Below are positions 9,315 to 17,658 of a DNA stretch of 64,000 nucleotides, one piece after another. The notes beneath the pieces were generated by a model that was not told the origin of the DNA, made no database searches, and saw only the letters and a list, made by a program, of their open reading frames with translations. The translations under genes and the position numbers were made by a program. The stretch spans positions 186,001 to 250,000 of the forward strand of contig NZ_JAKSDZ010000004.1 of NCBI RefSeq assembly GCF_023509475.1, given 5' to 3'. How positions within the stretch are numbered: the first letter of the stretch is position 1; each line of letters begins with the position of its first letter. The stretch comes from Aestuariirhabdus haliotis (GTDB lineage Bacteria > Pseudomonadota > Gammaproteobacteria > Pseudomonadales > Aestuariirhabdaceae).

Positions 9315-10006
9315 TACCCTTTGCCATGAACCGTTTGCAAGCGTTCGCCCGACCAGCCCGCCTGGTTCAGCTTACGTCTGACCCGGCTAAGATGCATATC
9401 CAGACTGCGATCATGAGCTACCAGCCTGCGATTCAGTACGCTTCGGTAAAGGTCGGCCTTTGTCAGCAATTCACCCTGTCTGCTGATCAGTTCACTCAAC
9501 AACCTGAATTGAATAGGTGTGAGTTCCAGCATGCGACCATTAACGGACACCACCCTGTTACTGGTATCAACCTTTAAGCCGTTAAGATGAAGCTCGGTCA
9601 CCCCGGCCACGCCATTCGTGTCACGACTGCGCCGCAGAATAGCGGCTATTCGCAGTAGTAGCTCGGTAGTATTAAAGGGCTTACTCAGATAGTCATCGGC
9701 TCCCAGACTTAAACCGTGGATCCGCTCCTCTTCGGCGCCCCTTGCGGAGACAATAACAACCGGGATTTGATGGGTTTGTCGGAGTTTAGCCAGTAAGGAA
9801 AGCCCATCAAGCCTGGGCAACATAATGTCCAATACAACCAGTTGATAGGATTTACTCGTAAGCATCACCAATGCCGTTTCGCCATCGTGGCATTGATCGA
9901 CACAGTACCCGGCCGCCCGCAATAGTTGGGTCAGTTGCTCATTGAGGTCGGTATCATCTTCGACCACCAGAATATCGCTACCGGGTGGTTTAGTGGCAGT
10001 ACGCAT
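9302..10006 (-). CDS. OmpR/PhoB-family response regulator
   Basis: A 234-residue regulator: receiver domain about 10-125, with the acidic pair E16-D17, phospho-acceptor Asp60 in V-V-L-D-I-M-L-P and conserved Lys in L-S-K-P-F, then a winged-helix DNA-binding domain (about 140-233, with L-T-P-I-Q-F-R-L-L and V-H-G-K-G-Y). It overlaps the kinase gene downstream. A strong Fur-box-like site lies 128-142 bp upstream, suggesting that the whole system is itself iron-regulated. Targets are unknown; the adjacent TonB receptor is the obvious candidate. Confidence 0.9.
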   Translation of the reverse strand: MRTATKPPGSDILVVEDDTDLNEQLTQLLRAAGYCVDQCHDGETALVMLTSKSYQLVVLDIMLPRLDGLSLLAKLRQTHQIPVVIVSARGAEEERIHGLSLGADDYLSKPFNTTELLLRIAAILRRSRDTNGVAGVTELHLNGLKVDTSNRVVSVNGRMLELTPIQFRLLSELISRQGELLTKADLYRSVLNRRLVAHDRSLDMHLSRVRRKLNQAGWSGERLQTVHGKGYCIA

Positions 10007-10133
10007 TAGAATTATTGGTCTGGCCCCAGAGGACTGGAGCCTGCTCGATCCTGATTATTGATAAGTACCCAGCGGCCCACAGCAAGGGGCAGCACTGAGA
10101 TCAGGGAAGCACTATATCAAAATCAAATAATAA

Positions 10134-10148
10134 TGGGAATTATTATCA
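10134..10148 (-). promoter_or_regulatory. Fur-box-like site upstream of the response-regulator/kinase operon
   Basis: TGGGAATTATTATCA matches the 7-1-7 Fur consensus at 12 of 14 positions, with a perfect right half. It sits between the DUF3817 gene and the response-regulator gene, both transcribed leftward, so it most likely acts on the two-component operon. Confidence 0.6.
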
Positions 10149-10167
10149 TTTAATGACTGATTTCAAA

Positions 10168-10491
10168 TTATGGCGTAGCAGGGTTTTCTGCCGCCAAGGC
10201 CAGATCTGCATCGTTCGCGTTATCGGCGCGCAACAATTTCCTGAGATACAGCTCGACGGCAACAAAGGCAAAAGGCACGATGGCTGCCAGAAAAACAAGT
10301 AACCAGCCAAAGATAGACCAGCTTCGTTTATGGGATACCTGAAGGGACAAGACCAAATAAGCGCAAAACAGCACGCCATGCATAATACCTAGTGGAAAAA
10401 CATATTCCCGAGAAATAAACCCAATCGTCACCGCCAGTATCAGCAAATAAGACAAACCTTCCAGCCAACTCACCCATCGAAATGCTTTCAA
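10168..10491 (-). CDS. DUF3817-family small membrane protein
   Basis: A 107-residue protein with three hydrophobic helices. The opening F-R-W-V-S-W-L-E-G-L-S-Y-L followed by G-I-M-H-G-V-L-F is the hallmark of the DUF3817 family of unknown function. It is transcribed in the same direction as the two-component operon, but a 160 bp gap with a Fur-like site separates them. The last 20 residues are polar and likely cytoplasmic. Confidence 0.8.
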   Translation of the reverse strand: MKAFRWVSWLEGLSYLLILAVTIGFISREYVFPLGIMHGVLFCAYLVLSLQVSHKRSWSIFGWLLVFLAAIVPFAFVAVELYLRKLLRADNANDADLALAAENPATP

Positions 10492-10751
10492 CTTCTACTC
10501 CAACTTATCGTTAATTGGTTTATCTACTTCAAATGCTACTTATGCCGCATACACTGCCATTAATCAACAGGACAAAATTACGAGCATTGTCGATACAGAA
10601 AAAAGCTGATCATACTTGCGTATTTTCATGCTGTAAATCAAATGTAATCAATTAGAAACCGACACCAATCCTCCTGAAATGAGTTTTATTGATTTGAGGT
10701 TACGCACGCATTATTACCTGAAAATCGTATAATCATTTATATATCCTATAG

Positions 10752-12473
10752 TCACTCATAGAATTCTGTGACCTCAAACGCTGGCTTTTCTAAATGACTT
10801 CTAGACTCACCCTTAACAATGTCACCGTTGCTAAGATTCCTTTCAGTAGAAATAATTTTTATTGCCTTACACTTTGAAATATCGGTCGAATACCAATAAC
10901 TAATGCCATCTTCATCTGCACAAGCAACAGCGGCTCCGAAACGTACATTCTCACTATGTACATAGCGTGTAAATGTTGACTCTCTATTAGAGTCTGGTTC
11001 AATCACGAGCTTTTTATAGGTAAATCCATAAATGGTATTATCTTTTGGGGATATGCCGAGCTTCTGAATGTATAAATGGCTATCTTCGATACCATCCCCA
11101 TCCTTACCTAAAGCCATAATATAGGGCCTATTGGATCCATTCGAGCCAGCACCAATGAGGGCCGTCGCACTTGAAACTACACCTTTTACAGAGCTTGATT
11201 TCCATAGTGAGGTACCGGGATATCGCCACCAGGCCACCACGTTGGGATTATCAACAACACTCTTTCCTGAAAGATCATCCCAATCAGGACACATACCCGT
11301 ACAATGGGTTGCGATCACATATTCCCGAGATGTTTTATCATCAAAAAAGTAAGCAACAGCTTCCAGATTTTTACTGCTTTTTATCCTCAGGTGCTTTAAT
11401 TCACTAAGCTTATTATCGCTATATTGTATAAATCGTATCTCACTACCAGATTTTCCACTCGACAAATCGTTAATTGGAATGGCAATACGATTTAGTAGCA
11501 TTTGAATACCACCGGGATGCCCCCCTCCGAGACGAATTACAGAGGATTCGTTACCATATATACTTGCCATGACCAGAACCCCATCACCGCCCTTACTAGA
11601 ATGGGTAAAAAACATTTTATCCTGATACACCGCCAGCCCTTGAATATGATCCCCATTTTCATAACTTGGCATGTTGAATTTATTGGCTCTTTCACCATAT
11701 TCAATATCAACTTCACGGCCGAAATTATCAGATCCCAGTCTATCTAAAATATACTTGGTTGAACTATTCGATCCTATCTTGCCAACCCTCCCTCCCAACC
11801 ATTCCTTATATGTGTCGCGGATAGCTGTAAACGAATGTCCCTGGCCATATTGTTTTTTGGCATAACCTACACCCGAAAAAAAATAATAGGAATTTTGGTC
11901 TTTAGCAAATACTGCAGCGGTTACCGGTCTTTTCTCATTCCAACCAGACCAAGCAGTTCGCTTAGGAGGGAAATCAGGACTTCCGCCATGAGAGTGTCTT
12001 GTATAGTTAACACCTTTGAACAAATAGTATTTCTTGGATTTTGAATTATAAATTACCGCATCTGGATTTCCGCTACCCCATTCAGATGGCCACCCGGACC
12101 ACATACTTACTGGTCGTGGATACCCCTTATCGAAGGGCTTACCAAAAGGTTTACGAGCATACTGTCCATCTTTAAAAAAATAGTAAACTTTCTTATCACT
12201 ATTATAAACTGCAGCATCTACCTTACCATCCTTCCACGGCCAACCTTTCCAGCCCTCAGAAATGGGTACTGATGATTGTGTTGGTTTTCCATAAGGTTTC
12301 TTTGCATATCTATCACCAGAAAATAGATAATAGTTTTTACTATCGCTGTTATAAACAATAGCGTTGAGATAATTGCTTAGCTTTTTTTCAGCGGAGAAAG
12401 AGCTTTCAATTGGCGCAAGAAGACTGATAATAAGCAAACATACAGATAAGCAAGTTTTTTGAGATAACTGCAT
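10752..12473 (-). CDS. Secreted hemopexin-repeat protein with C-terminal propeller-like region
   Basis: A 573-residue protein with a signal peptide (about 1-27) and four tandem hemopexin-like repeats (about 35-225). Each repeat has the pattern A-(A/I)-V-Y-N-S-x-x-K-x-Y-Y-(L/F)-F-x-G-x-x-Y-x-(K/R), then a W-x-G-W linker; four repeats would close one four-bladed propeller. The remaining 340 residues contain repeated beta-strand patterns such as H-I-Q-G-L-A-V-Y and N-L-E-A-V-A-Y-F, suggesting a second propeller. It has no protease motif. It is the last gene of an AT-rich minus-strand cluster with RhiA-like and collar-domain genes. Binding to heme, metal or carbohydrate is possible but not shown. 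Confidence 0.65.
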   Translation of the reverse strand: MQLSQKTCLSVCLLIISLLAPIESSFSAEKKLSNYLNAIVYNSDSKNYYLFSGDRYAKKPYGKPTQSSVPISEGWKGWPWKDGKVDAAVYNSDKKVYYFFKDGQYARKPFGKPFDKGYPRPVSMWSGWPSEWGSGNPDAVIYNSKSKKYYLFKGVNYTRHSHGGSPDFPPKRTAWSGWNEKRPVTAAVFAKDQNSYYFFSGVGYAKKQYGQGHSFTAIRDTYKEWLGGRVGKIGSNSSTKYILDRLGSDNFGREVDIEYGERANKFNMPSYENGDHIQGLAVYQDKMFFTHSSKGGDGVLVMASIYGNESSVIRLGGGHPGGIQMLLNRIAIPINDLSSGKSGSEIRFIQYSDNKLSELKHLRIKSSKNLEAVAYFFDDKTSREYVIATHCTGMCPDWDDLSGKSVVDNPNVVAWWRYPGTSLWKSSSVKGVVSSATALIGAGSNGSNRPYIMALGKDGDGIEDSHLYIQKLGISPKDNTIYGFTYKKLVIEPDSNRESTFTRYVHSENVRFGAAVACADEDGISYWYSTDISKCKAIKIISTERNLSNGDIVKGESRSHLEKPAFEVTEFYE

Positions 12474-12743
12474 ACATAACGTCCCTTAGAATGATTCCTA
12501 ATTACTGATAGGATCCAGTCTAGTATAAAAAAATGATTTGACTCCCTACCAAGATCTCACTATAGCCGTTATCTCGATTACTGATCGCACAATCATCTCA
12601 TTATCTGTAGGAATCGATTCTTCCTTTCTACTTCGCGGCACAGAATTCAATTATTGGGATGGATCTATTTAAGATCGATTCCAACATACCTTTCGGAATC
12701 ATCAACAAAAATCGTTACCTATGACTCTACTTAATAATCAGGA
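12474..12743. other. Intergenic region upstream of the hemopexin-repeat gene
   Basis: AT-rich spacer with no coding frame. It should hold the hemopexin gene promoter on the minus strand. GGAATCGATTC-type partial palindromes occur near 12610-12630 and a related GATCGATTCC near 12674; their significance is unknown. Confidence 0.4.
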
Positions 12744-12749
12744 GAGGGT

Positions 12750-12776
12750 TAAACCCTCTCCTTTTTTCATGACAAG
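12750..12776 (+). terminator. Strong hairpin with T-run, plus-strand orientation
   Basis: GGAGAGGG-ttaaa-CCCTCTCC followed by TTTTTT forms a textbook intrinsic terminator on the plus strand. The flanking genes are all on the minus strand, where the hairpin is followed by only a weak U-rich stretch. It may work in both directions as the end of the RhiA-like transcript, or close an unannotated plus-strand transcript. Confidence 0.6.
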
Positions 12777-12778
12777 TA

Positions 12779-13948
12779 TTACTCGTCACTATTAGTGAAT
12801 CGAATTTCCCGACCCGCAGCAAACGCATTCGCTATCGCATCTCGACTTCGCTCACCATTATAGTCAAAATCAATGATTCCAGTAGCTGTAACCCTGGTAA
12901 TTCTCAGCTTTATGTTGCTTGCAACCATAAACATAAAGGCAGCGCCAAGTGCTGCGCCCACGGTTATTGTGCCACGAATGAAGGGGTTTTGGACATCCAT
13001 ACAATTACTGGCTGAATCAAATGTAACGCCTTTCGATTTCCGATACTCATCGCCACTCGAAACCGCTAAAGAGTTACTCCCCTGCCCCTGGTATACACAT
13101 TTATCCATCAGTCTGTTTTCACTTTCCGTAAGCTTCAATAAACTCTTAGTCAGGTCATAGTGCGAAGCGGCCATCAATGAGTCACAAGGGTTGCTTCCTT
13201 CTGAACCCGAGAATTGCAGAGTGGGCGACTGATAACGACTACTAAAGCCATGTGCTGTGGGGGCAGCTTGCAAGCCGGTAGTTTCACTATTACCGAAATA
13301 TGGCGTAGCGGAGTATTCCGGCGCGCTCCAGGTATTGTTACTGCCAAGGGTAATTTGGGCATTATTCTTCCCATCCTTAAAGTCGAACTCCGCGGCTCCC
13401 GACGTAACACTGGCCGTCAAAACCTCATTCTGGGCAATCGTTGTTCCGGAGGTTAACCAGAATTTTACATTGGGCGTCATGGTTAACAAGAGTCCATTCT
13501 GAGCAGCCGTCGCCCAGGCTAGCTTTTGGTTGACAGAAAGGCCAAACACAAAGGTGTCAGACGGAATCTGTGGATTCGCACCAACCGTATTGATAAATAG
13601 CGAGCCAGCCGATCCATTATTTTGTAGGTTTGTAAATTTTGGAACCTGATTGGCCACTACAAAATCAACGTAGTTATCAGCGCCCGCTGCTGTAGAAACC
13701 GTTGTCGGTAGTGCTCCTTGCCCGACAATAGTTCCTGGAGCCACTGTAGATTGCTGCGACCACTGCAAGCCATAATTTATTGACCACGTGAAATTTGCTA
13801 CCCCACCGTTCGCAGATATCTTATACGCCGTCGTTAACCATGCAGTGGAAACAAATCCGGCCTGCTCAAGCTCTGGTGATTTCTGAAACATATAAAAGTA
13901 AAAATCATTCGCCGAGCTATTAATTGCCTGAACTGTAAATTGTGTCAT
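12779..13948 (-). CDS. RhiA-like protein with extra C-terminal membrane-anchored region
   Basis: The first 215 residues or so resemble the rhizosphere-expressed protein RhiA of Rhizobium: an N-S-S start (A-I-N-S-S-A-N-D-F-Y-F-Y-M-F-Q), the T-W-S-I-N-Y strand, the G-S-L-F-I block and the P-N-V-K-F-W-L-T strand. The C-terminal 170 residues are not part of RhiA as I know it. They include a Cys-containing charged segment and one hydrophobic helix (about 322-343) and then a short tail. There is no classical signal peptide. A GGGAG ribosome site lies 6 bp before the ATG. RhiA's biochemical role is unknown. A shorter relative lies at 14516-15184. Confidence 0.6.
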   Translation of the reverse strand: MTQFTVQAINSSANDFYFYMFQKSPELEQAGFVSTAWLTTAYKISANGGVANFTWSINYGLQWSQQSTVAPGTIVGQGALPTTVSTAAGADNYVDFVVANQVPKFTNLQNNGSAGSLFINTVGANPQIPSDTFVFGLSVNQKLAWATAAQNGLLLTMTPNVKFWLTSGTTIAQNEVLTASVTSGAAEFDFKDGKNNAQITLGSNNTWSAPEYSATPYFGNSETTGLQAAPTAHGFSSRYQSPTLQFSGSEGSNPCDSLMAASHYDLTKSLLKLTESENRLMDKCVYQGQGSNSLAVSSGDEYRKSKGVTFDSASNCMDVQNPFIRGTITVGAALGAAFMFMVASNIKLRITRVTATGIIDFDYNGERSRDAIANAFAAGREIRFTNSDE

Positions 13949-14073
13949 CGTAATCTCCCTATCATTAACGTAGATATTATCTTCCCCAGTCCGATCTCCT
14001 AAAAAGGTAAAACGGATGAAGCGTATAAAGACTACTAGAGATTAATTCTTCACCATTTACATTCGATCAACAT

Positions 14074-14373
14074 TTATTTTTTATTTACTAAAACTAAACT
14101 TTTTCTATCCCTGGCAGGAGTAATATTAAAATGAGCCTTATAAGCCACCGTAAAAACGGAAGCGCTTGGATAGCCCACCTGATTACCAATTTCATAAATA
14201 CAAAGACGTGTTGATCCAACAAGATATCTCGCCTTCTTCATTCTTTGGACACGTAACCATTTCATTGGCGCCATCCCACAATTTTGCTTAAATACTATTG
14301 ATAGCGTCGTGTGATTAGTCGCCATCTTTGATGCCAGTATTTTTGTGCTGTGCTTTTCACCAATGTGCTCCAA
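14074..14373 (-). CDS. Stand-alone AraC-type DNA-binding domain protein (possible frameshifted start)
   Basis: The 99 residues form one complete AraC/XylS double helix-turn-helix domain: T-K-I-L-A-S-K-M-A-T-N-H-T-T-L in helix-turn-helix 1, then I-Y-E-I-G-N-Q-V-G-Y-P-S-A-S-V-F in helix-turn-helix 2, with no sensor domain. The ATG at 14373 has no ribosome site. An ATG at 14443 with an AGGA-like site is out of frame by one base; a run of seven A residues (complement of 14407-14413) lies between them, and losing one A would join the frames into a protein of about 122 residues. It sits between the two RhiA-like genes on the same strand and may regulate them. Confidence 0.6.
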   Translation of the reverse strand: MEHIGEKHSTKILASKMATNHTTLSIVFKQNCGMAPMKWLRVQRMKKARYLVGSTRLCIYEIGNQVGYPSASVFTVAYKAHFNITPARDRKSLVLVNKK

Positions 14374-14515
14374 AAGATAGAGGCAAGCATCAGTATATAG
14401 TTTCCGTTTTTTTCTCTTTGGATGTTTGTTCCTTGAAATTCATTTCCGCATCCTTTCATCGAAAATTGACTATAAAACCATCCTGTTTTATTCCATCGAT
14501 TATCTGCATATCCAC

Positions 14516-15184
14516 TTATTCCATAAGAACCAATTGGTTCGCGCTGCTAAGCTGTGCGGCAAGAGAGCAACTGAACGGGCTATAATCGATAGCTAGACTT
14601 TGGCCAGACACCGAATCAGCATCAATTATTTCGCCCAGATTATAATTCCCAAATACAAGTCTGTATTTAACGCTATCCTGCCAATCAAAACTCATATTGG
14701 CTTGTGCATTGACCAGGAGCCCTCCTTGTCCTGATAGGCCCAAACCTATTCCAGCGGCTAGTGATACAGGTATTTGATCTCCATTGGGCACACTGCCATC
14801 ACAACTTGTAATATAACTACTACTGGGTGATGACTGACCCACTTCGTTAAATTTGTAGGTGCCATGGCTTTTCAGAAAACTTAAGGAGATATGATTATTA
14901 TCACTGTCCAGGGGAACAAGCTGCGATGAAGCAACATCAGACATTTCATGAACCGAATCGGATACATTGCATATAACGCCTATATCAAGTTTTTTACCCG
15001 GCTGACACCAGATACCCGAAAAGCTTTCCTTCCAGGTAAAACTGACTGATGCACCAGCAACGCAATAGCCACACATCCATACCAACGTCCATACTCCAGG
15101 AAATGTCTCAACTTGCTCCAAATACAAAGCAAACGTCGTATCATTATTGGAATTATTAGTTACCTTAAGTTGATAAGTTTCCAT
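14516..15184 (-). CDS. RhiA-like protein (short form)
   Basis: A 222-residue protein with the same plan as the N-terminal part of the gene at 12779-13948 and Rhizobium RhiA: Y-Q-L-K-V-T-N-N-S-N-N-D at the start, F-A-L-Y-L-E-Q, the V-S-F-T-W strand, an I-P-V-S-L-A-A-G-I-G-L-G-L-S-G segment, and V-K-Y-R-L-V-F-G-N-Y near the end. There is no signal peptide or membrane helix. It begins 7 bp after the collar-domain gene ends, so the two are probably one transcript. Function unknown; the family is described as rhizosphere-expressed and not as an enzyme. Confidence 0.6.
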   Translation of the reverse strand: METYQLKVTNNSNNDTTFALYLEQVETFPGVWTLVWMCGYCVAGASVSFTWKESFSGIWCQPGKKLDIGVICNVSDSVHEMSDVASSQLVPLDSDNNHISLSFLKSHGTYKFNEVGQSSPSSSYITSCDGSVPNGDQIPVSLAAGIGLGLSGQGGLLVNAQANMSFDWQDSVKYRLVFGNYNLGEIIDADSVSGQSLAIDYSPFSCSLAAQLSSANQLVLME

Positions 15185-15191
15185 AATCTAT

Positions 15192-16166
15192 TTATGCCCA
15201 TTTAATGGTGTATAGCTCCGCAATATTCTGTGACCTTGTTTCCTTTCCTCCAGCGACACTGGTTTCAGTTGTTTGACCGGTTATTAGCCCCATACCTCCG
15301 CCACCTCCTTGCACATTTGTCGCGGTCACAAAGCCCAACGAATGACTATGCTGATAGAAGGCATCTGCTTGCCAAGTACCCGGGTAATCACCTGTAATCT
15401 GGCTGTTACCTAGCATGACCCTGTCTGTTGCGTCTTTATCGACACCAGCCCCTCTGTCCACAGCCCGACTGAAATACCCCCGCATATCAGGTAACAGTGA
15501 ACGCCCATTCGGACCGGCTCCAAACTTTTTATTGATCACACTATCGAGACGGGATTGATTTTCAGTAAGCTCAAGAGGTTCAGCACAAAGACTTAATTCA
15601 CGGGGTGGTGCAACCAAAGCCGCTATATATTGACGTCGCTCCCCTATGCTTCCACTTACGATACAAGCCAAGTTTTGCTTTGGTCGATTTCCCAGATTAG
15701 CGGTGACAGACTCTATATATATGAGCTTGCCGCTATCAGAACTTGCTATCGATACAGATACCACTTCAGCCTTACTGCCTACCTTCATCTTGAGCTTTAT
15801 ACAATGATCCCCCTGCTGGCTAATAGTTTGTTCAACATCATGAAAACCATCAGATAAAATCAGGCTCACATTTGCGGCACTGGGTAACGACAAGCGAATT
15901 TTTGCCGAAATTGTCCGACCAAGAAGATACTGTTTCCATCTGGGAAATTCGTGTAATTGTTGCTTAAAGACCATCTCCCCAGCCCCATTACTGGTAAGGA
16001 TGGAACAAAAATCATTCACCTTCGATATCCTGCCTCCTGTTCCTTTATCAGAGTACAACCAACCATCGGGATGGTTGTACAGCACTGATCCAGCAGCATC
16101 CTCTATTTGGTTACTGAAATATTCAAAATAGGCGTTATAAACCAAATTGAAATTAATAGCTGACAT
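15192..16166 (-). CDS. Phage-tail-fibre/collar-domain protein
   Basis: A 324-residue protein. Residues about 10-165 look like a beta-sandwich carbohydrate-binding module (strands such as T-I-S-A-K-I-R-L-S-L). A helical linker leads to a C-terminal tail-fibre collar domain (about 205-320), with L-P-D-M-R-G-Y-F-S-R-A-V-D-R-G, then T-W-Q-A-D-A-F-Y-Q-H-S-H-S. That pattern is standard in phage tail fibres and tail-collar proteins. I place the start at 16166 because GGAGG lies 7 bp ahead; an upstream in-frame ATG at 16184 would put that site inside the gene. No capsid, sheath, baseplate or integrase genes lie nearby. Genes before and after are a Mor-type regulator and a RhiA-like gene. Confidence 0.7.
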   Translation of the reverse strand: MSAINFNLVYNAYFEYFSNQIEDAAGSVLYNHPDGWLYSDKGTGGRISKVNDFCSILTSNGAGEMVFKQQLHEFPRWKQYLLGRTISAKIRLSLPSAANVSLILSDGFHDVEQTISQQGDHCIKLKMKVGSKAEVVSVSIASSDSGKLIYIESVTANLGNRPKQNLACIVSGSIGERRQYIAALVAPPRELSLCAEPLELTENQSRLDSVINKKFGAGPNGRSLLPDMRGYFSRAVDRGAGVDKDATDRVMLGNSQITGDYPGTWQADAFYQHSHSLGFVTATNVQGGGGGMGLITGQTTETSVAGGKETRSQNIAELYTIKWA

Positions 16167-16209
16167 AACAGTGCCTCCATTCATTTATTGTTATGGAATA
16201 TATTGCGAA

Positions 16210-16602
16210 TTACTTTTTGTTTTGTTTAATATTATTTACATGCCTCACAGAAAGATTTACCTGCATGGCAATTCTTGATTGAGAAACTCCGACAGCAATA
16301 AGATCTTTTATAAATAGGTTTCTGACCTGCCTGTCTATCTGTGTTGTTGTGGGTATAAAAAGCATGTCACCACCATAAATATCACTTAACGCCTTTAATT
16401 CATCTTCATTCAAAATTTCAGATAAGGTTGAACAGCGGTAGTTTTTTGCAATGTATTTTGTTTGCCCTCCATAGGCTTTGGAAAACGTATAAAACCTTGG
16501 CAAACCAAGGATCGCAGACAACTCTTGCGCGCTCCTTGGCAACTCGCAGACCGGCACTTTATTGAGATAAAACAACGTTACTACTGTAGGTAGTGTAAAC
16601 AT
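16210..16602 (-). CDS. Mor-family transcriptional activator-like protein
   Basis: About 130 residues. The C-terminal 70 fit the Mor/C activator family first known from phage Mu: L-S-D-I-Y-G-G-D-M-L-F-I-P, then a helix-turn-helix with G-V-S-Q-S-R-I-A-M-Q-V-N-L-S-V-R-H-V-N-N-I. Mor proteins bind as dimers and recruit RNA polymerase at promoters with poor -35 elements. Possible ATG starts are at 16602, 16614 and 16677; none has a good ribosome site, and I use the one that fits domain length. It is the first gene of the minus-strand RhiA/collar cluster, so it is a candidate activator of it. Confidence 0.6.
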   Translation of the reverse strand: MFTLPTVVTLFYLNKVPVCELPRSAQELSAILGLPRFYTFSKAYGGQTKYIAKNYRCSTLSEILNEDELKALSDIYGGDMLFIPTTTQIDRQVRNLFIKDLIAVGVSQSRIAMQVNLSVRHVNNIKQNKK

Positions 16603-17607
16603 GATCGAACCCATTTTTTGACGGCATATACACAGAATATTTGAATGTATCGCCTTAGCTAGTATGAACCAGTGCACTGTTGATTGGGTTTAGTTAGTGT
16701 GATAAAAGCGCATAGGGGCTGTTAATATCTTAAAATGAGTTAATTTCATACTTTTAAAAAAACACTTATCTACAGATCCCTATACCTGTCACAGCATCCA
16801 GCACATCAACCAAAGTGTGGATTCATCATATTTGATGGAAAGACCAGAGCGTTATAATTTTGTTGATTATTCCGCACAAAATTTCATTAGATGACAAATT
16901 TCAGGGCAATAAACCCTGTTTATCTTTTTGCACGAATCAATTACAGACACCATCATTCAGCGCACGAAACCCCTAAGGAAGCCATCGGGGTACAGGAGGG
17001 GCGCAGCCTAACCCGTTGATTTGGGAAAATTTTGAGAAGCTCATAAACCCTGACAGATCTTCCAGGGCGTCTCTGATACTCAACATCAAAACAAGCAATT
17101 TCGTCCCACAGGCAACTTCGCTTCTTCTTGCGCAATAATAGAACGAAACAAAGCCACTCTGGCAGGTTGTGAATTGTGTTTTGAGCTGGCCAAGACCAGA
17201 CTTAAATAGCCGGCAAAAGGGCGTACAGATTTACTTAATCAGTGTTTGACCAATGGTCGACTTGAGTCGATTTATAACGTCTTAGCGGCAATACCGACAG
17301 GAAACCAATATCCCGCTACGCGCTCTTCACAACTAACATGATATTTTGCCCTCATTGAACAACCGATTCACACAGAGAGGTAAGAGCTACGGACTTATCC
17401 CATCGCTCGCCTTTTCTTTTCCTGGCTCATAAGCAAAAACATGATCCGTTCTTCCATTTATTCGCTTCCGCCATCCCTGGCTCACGCGACGACCGACAGG
17501 GACGTTGGAAGTGCCGTTTTTGCAGTAGCAAAAAACGACCCGTACATCCTGTCAAGGTCGCTCTTGGCCATCCATGGCCTCGCGACATACCGTTCTTCCA
17601 TGAACAT
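16603..17607. other. Long intergenic region with repeat-like segment
   Basis: About one kilobase without a gene I can support. The left half is AT-rich and must hold the promoter of the Mor-like gene. From about 17440 to 17605 the base composition turns GC-rich, and variants of CCATCCCTGGC/CCATCCATGGC, GTTCTTCCAT and CGACC appear in both orientations, which looks like a dispersed intergenic repeat of the kind common in marine gammaproteobacteria. Short frames at 16953-17135 and 17427-17621 have no family signature. Confidence 0.45.
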
Positions 17608-17632
17608 AAAAAAGCCCGCACGGGGCGGGCTT
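17608..17632 (-). terminator. Rho-independent terminator of the nucleoside ABC operon
   Basis: On the minus strand AAGCCCGCC-ccgt-GCGGGCTT is followed by TTTTTT, 27 bp beyond the stop codon of the substrate-binding-protein gene. Confidence 0.88.
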
Positions 17633-17658
17633 CTGTTCAGCAATAAGAAAGAAGGTGT

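Noticed and set aside
10752-16677. Interpretation of the RhiA/collar cluster as a prophage or tailocin
   Set aside because: There is no sheath, tube, baseplate, lysis, capsid or integrase gene; only the collar fold and a Mor-like regulator are phage-related.
16953-17621. Short minus-strand frames in the long intergenic region, considered as transposase remnants
   Set aside because: No DDE or helix-turn-helix pattern, no terminal repeats, and the second frame lies in repeat-like DNA.
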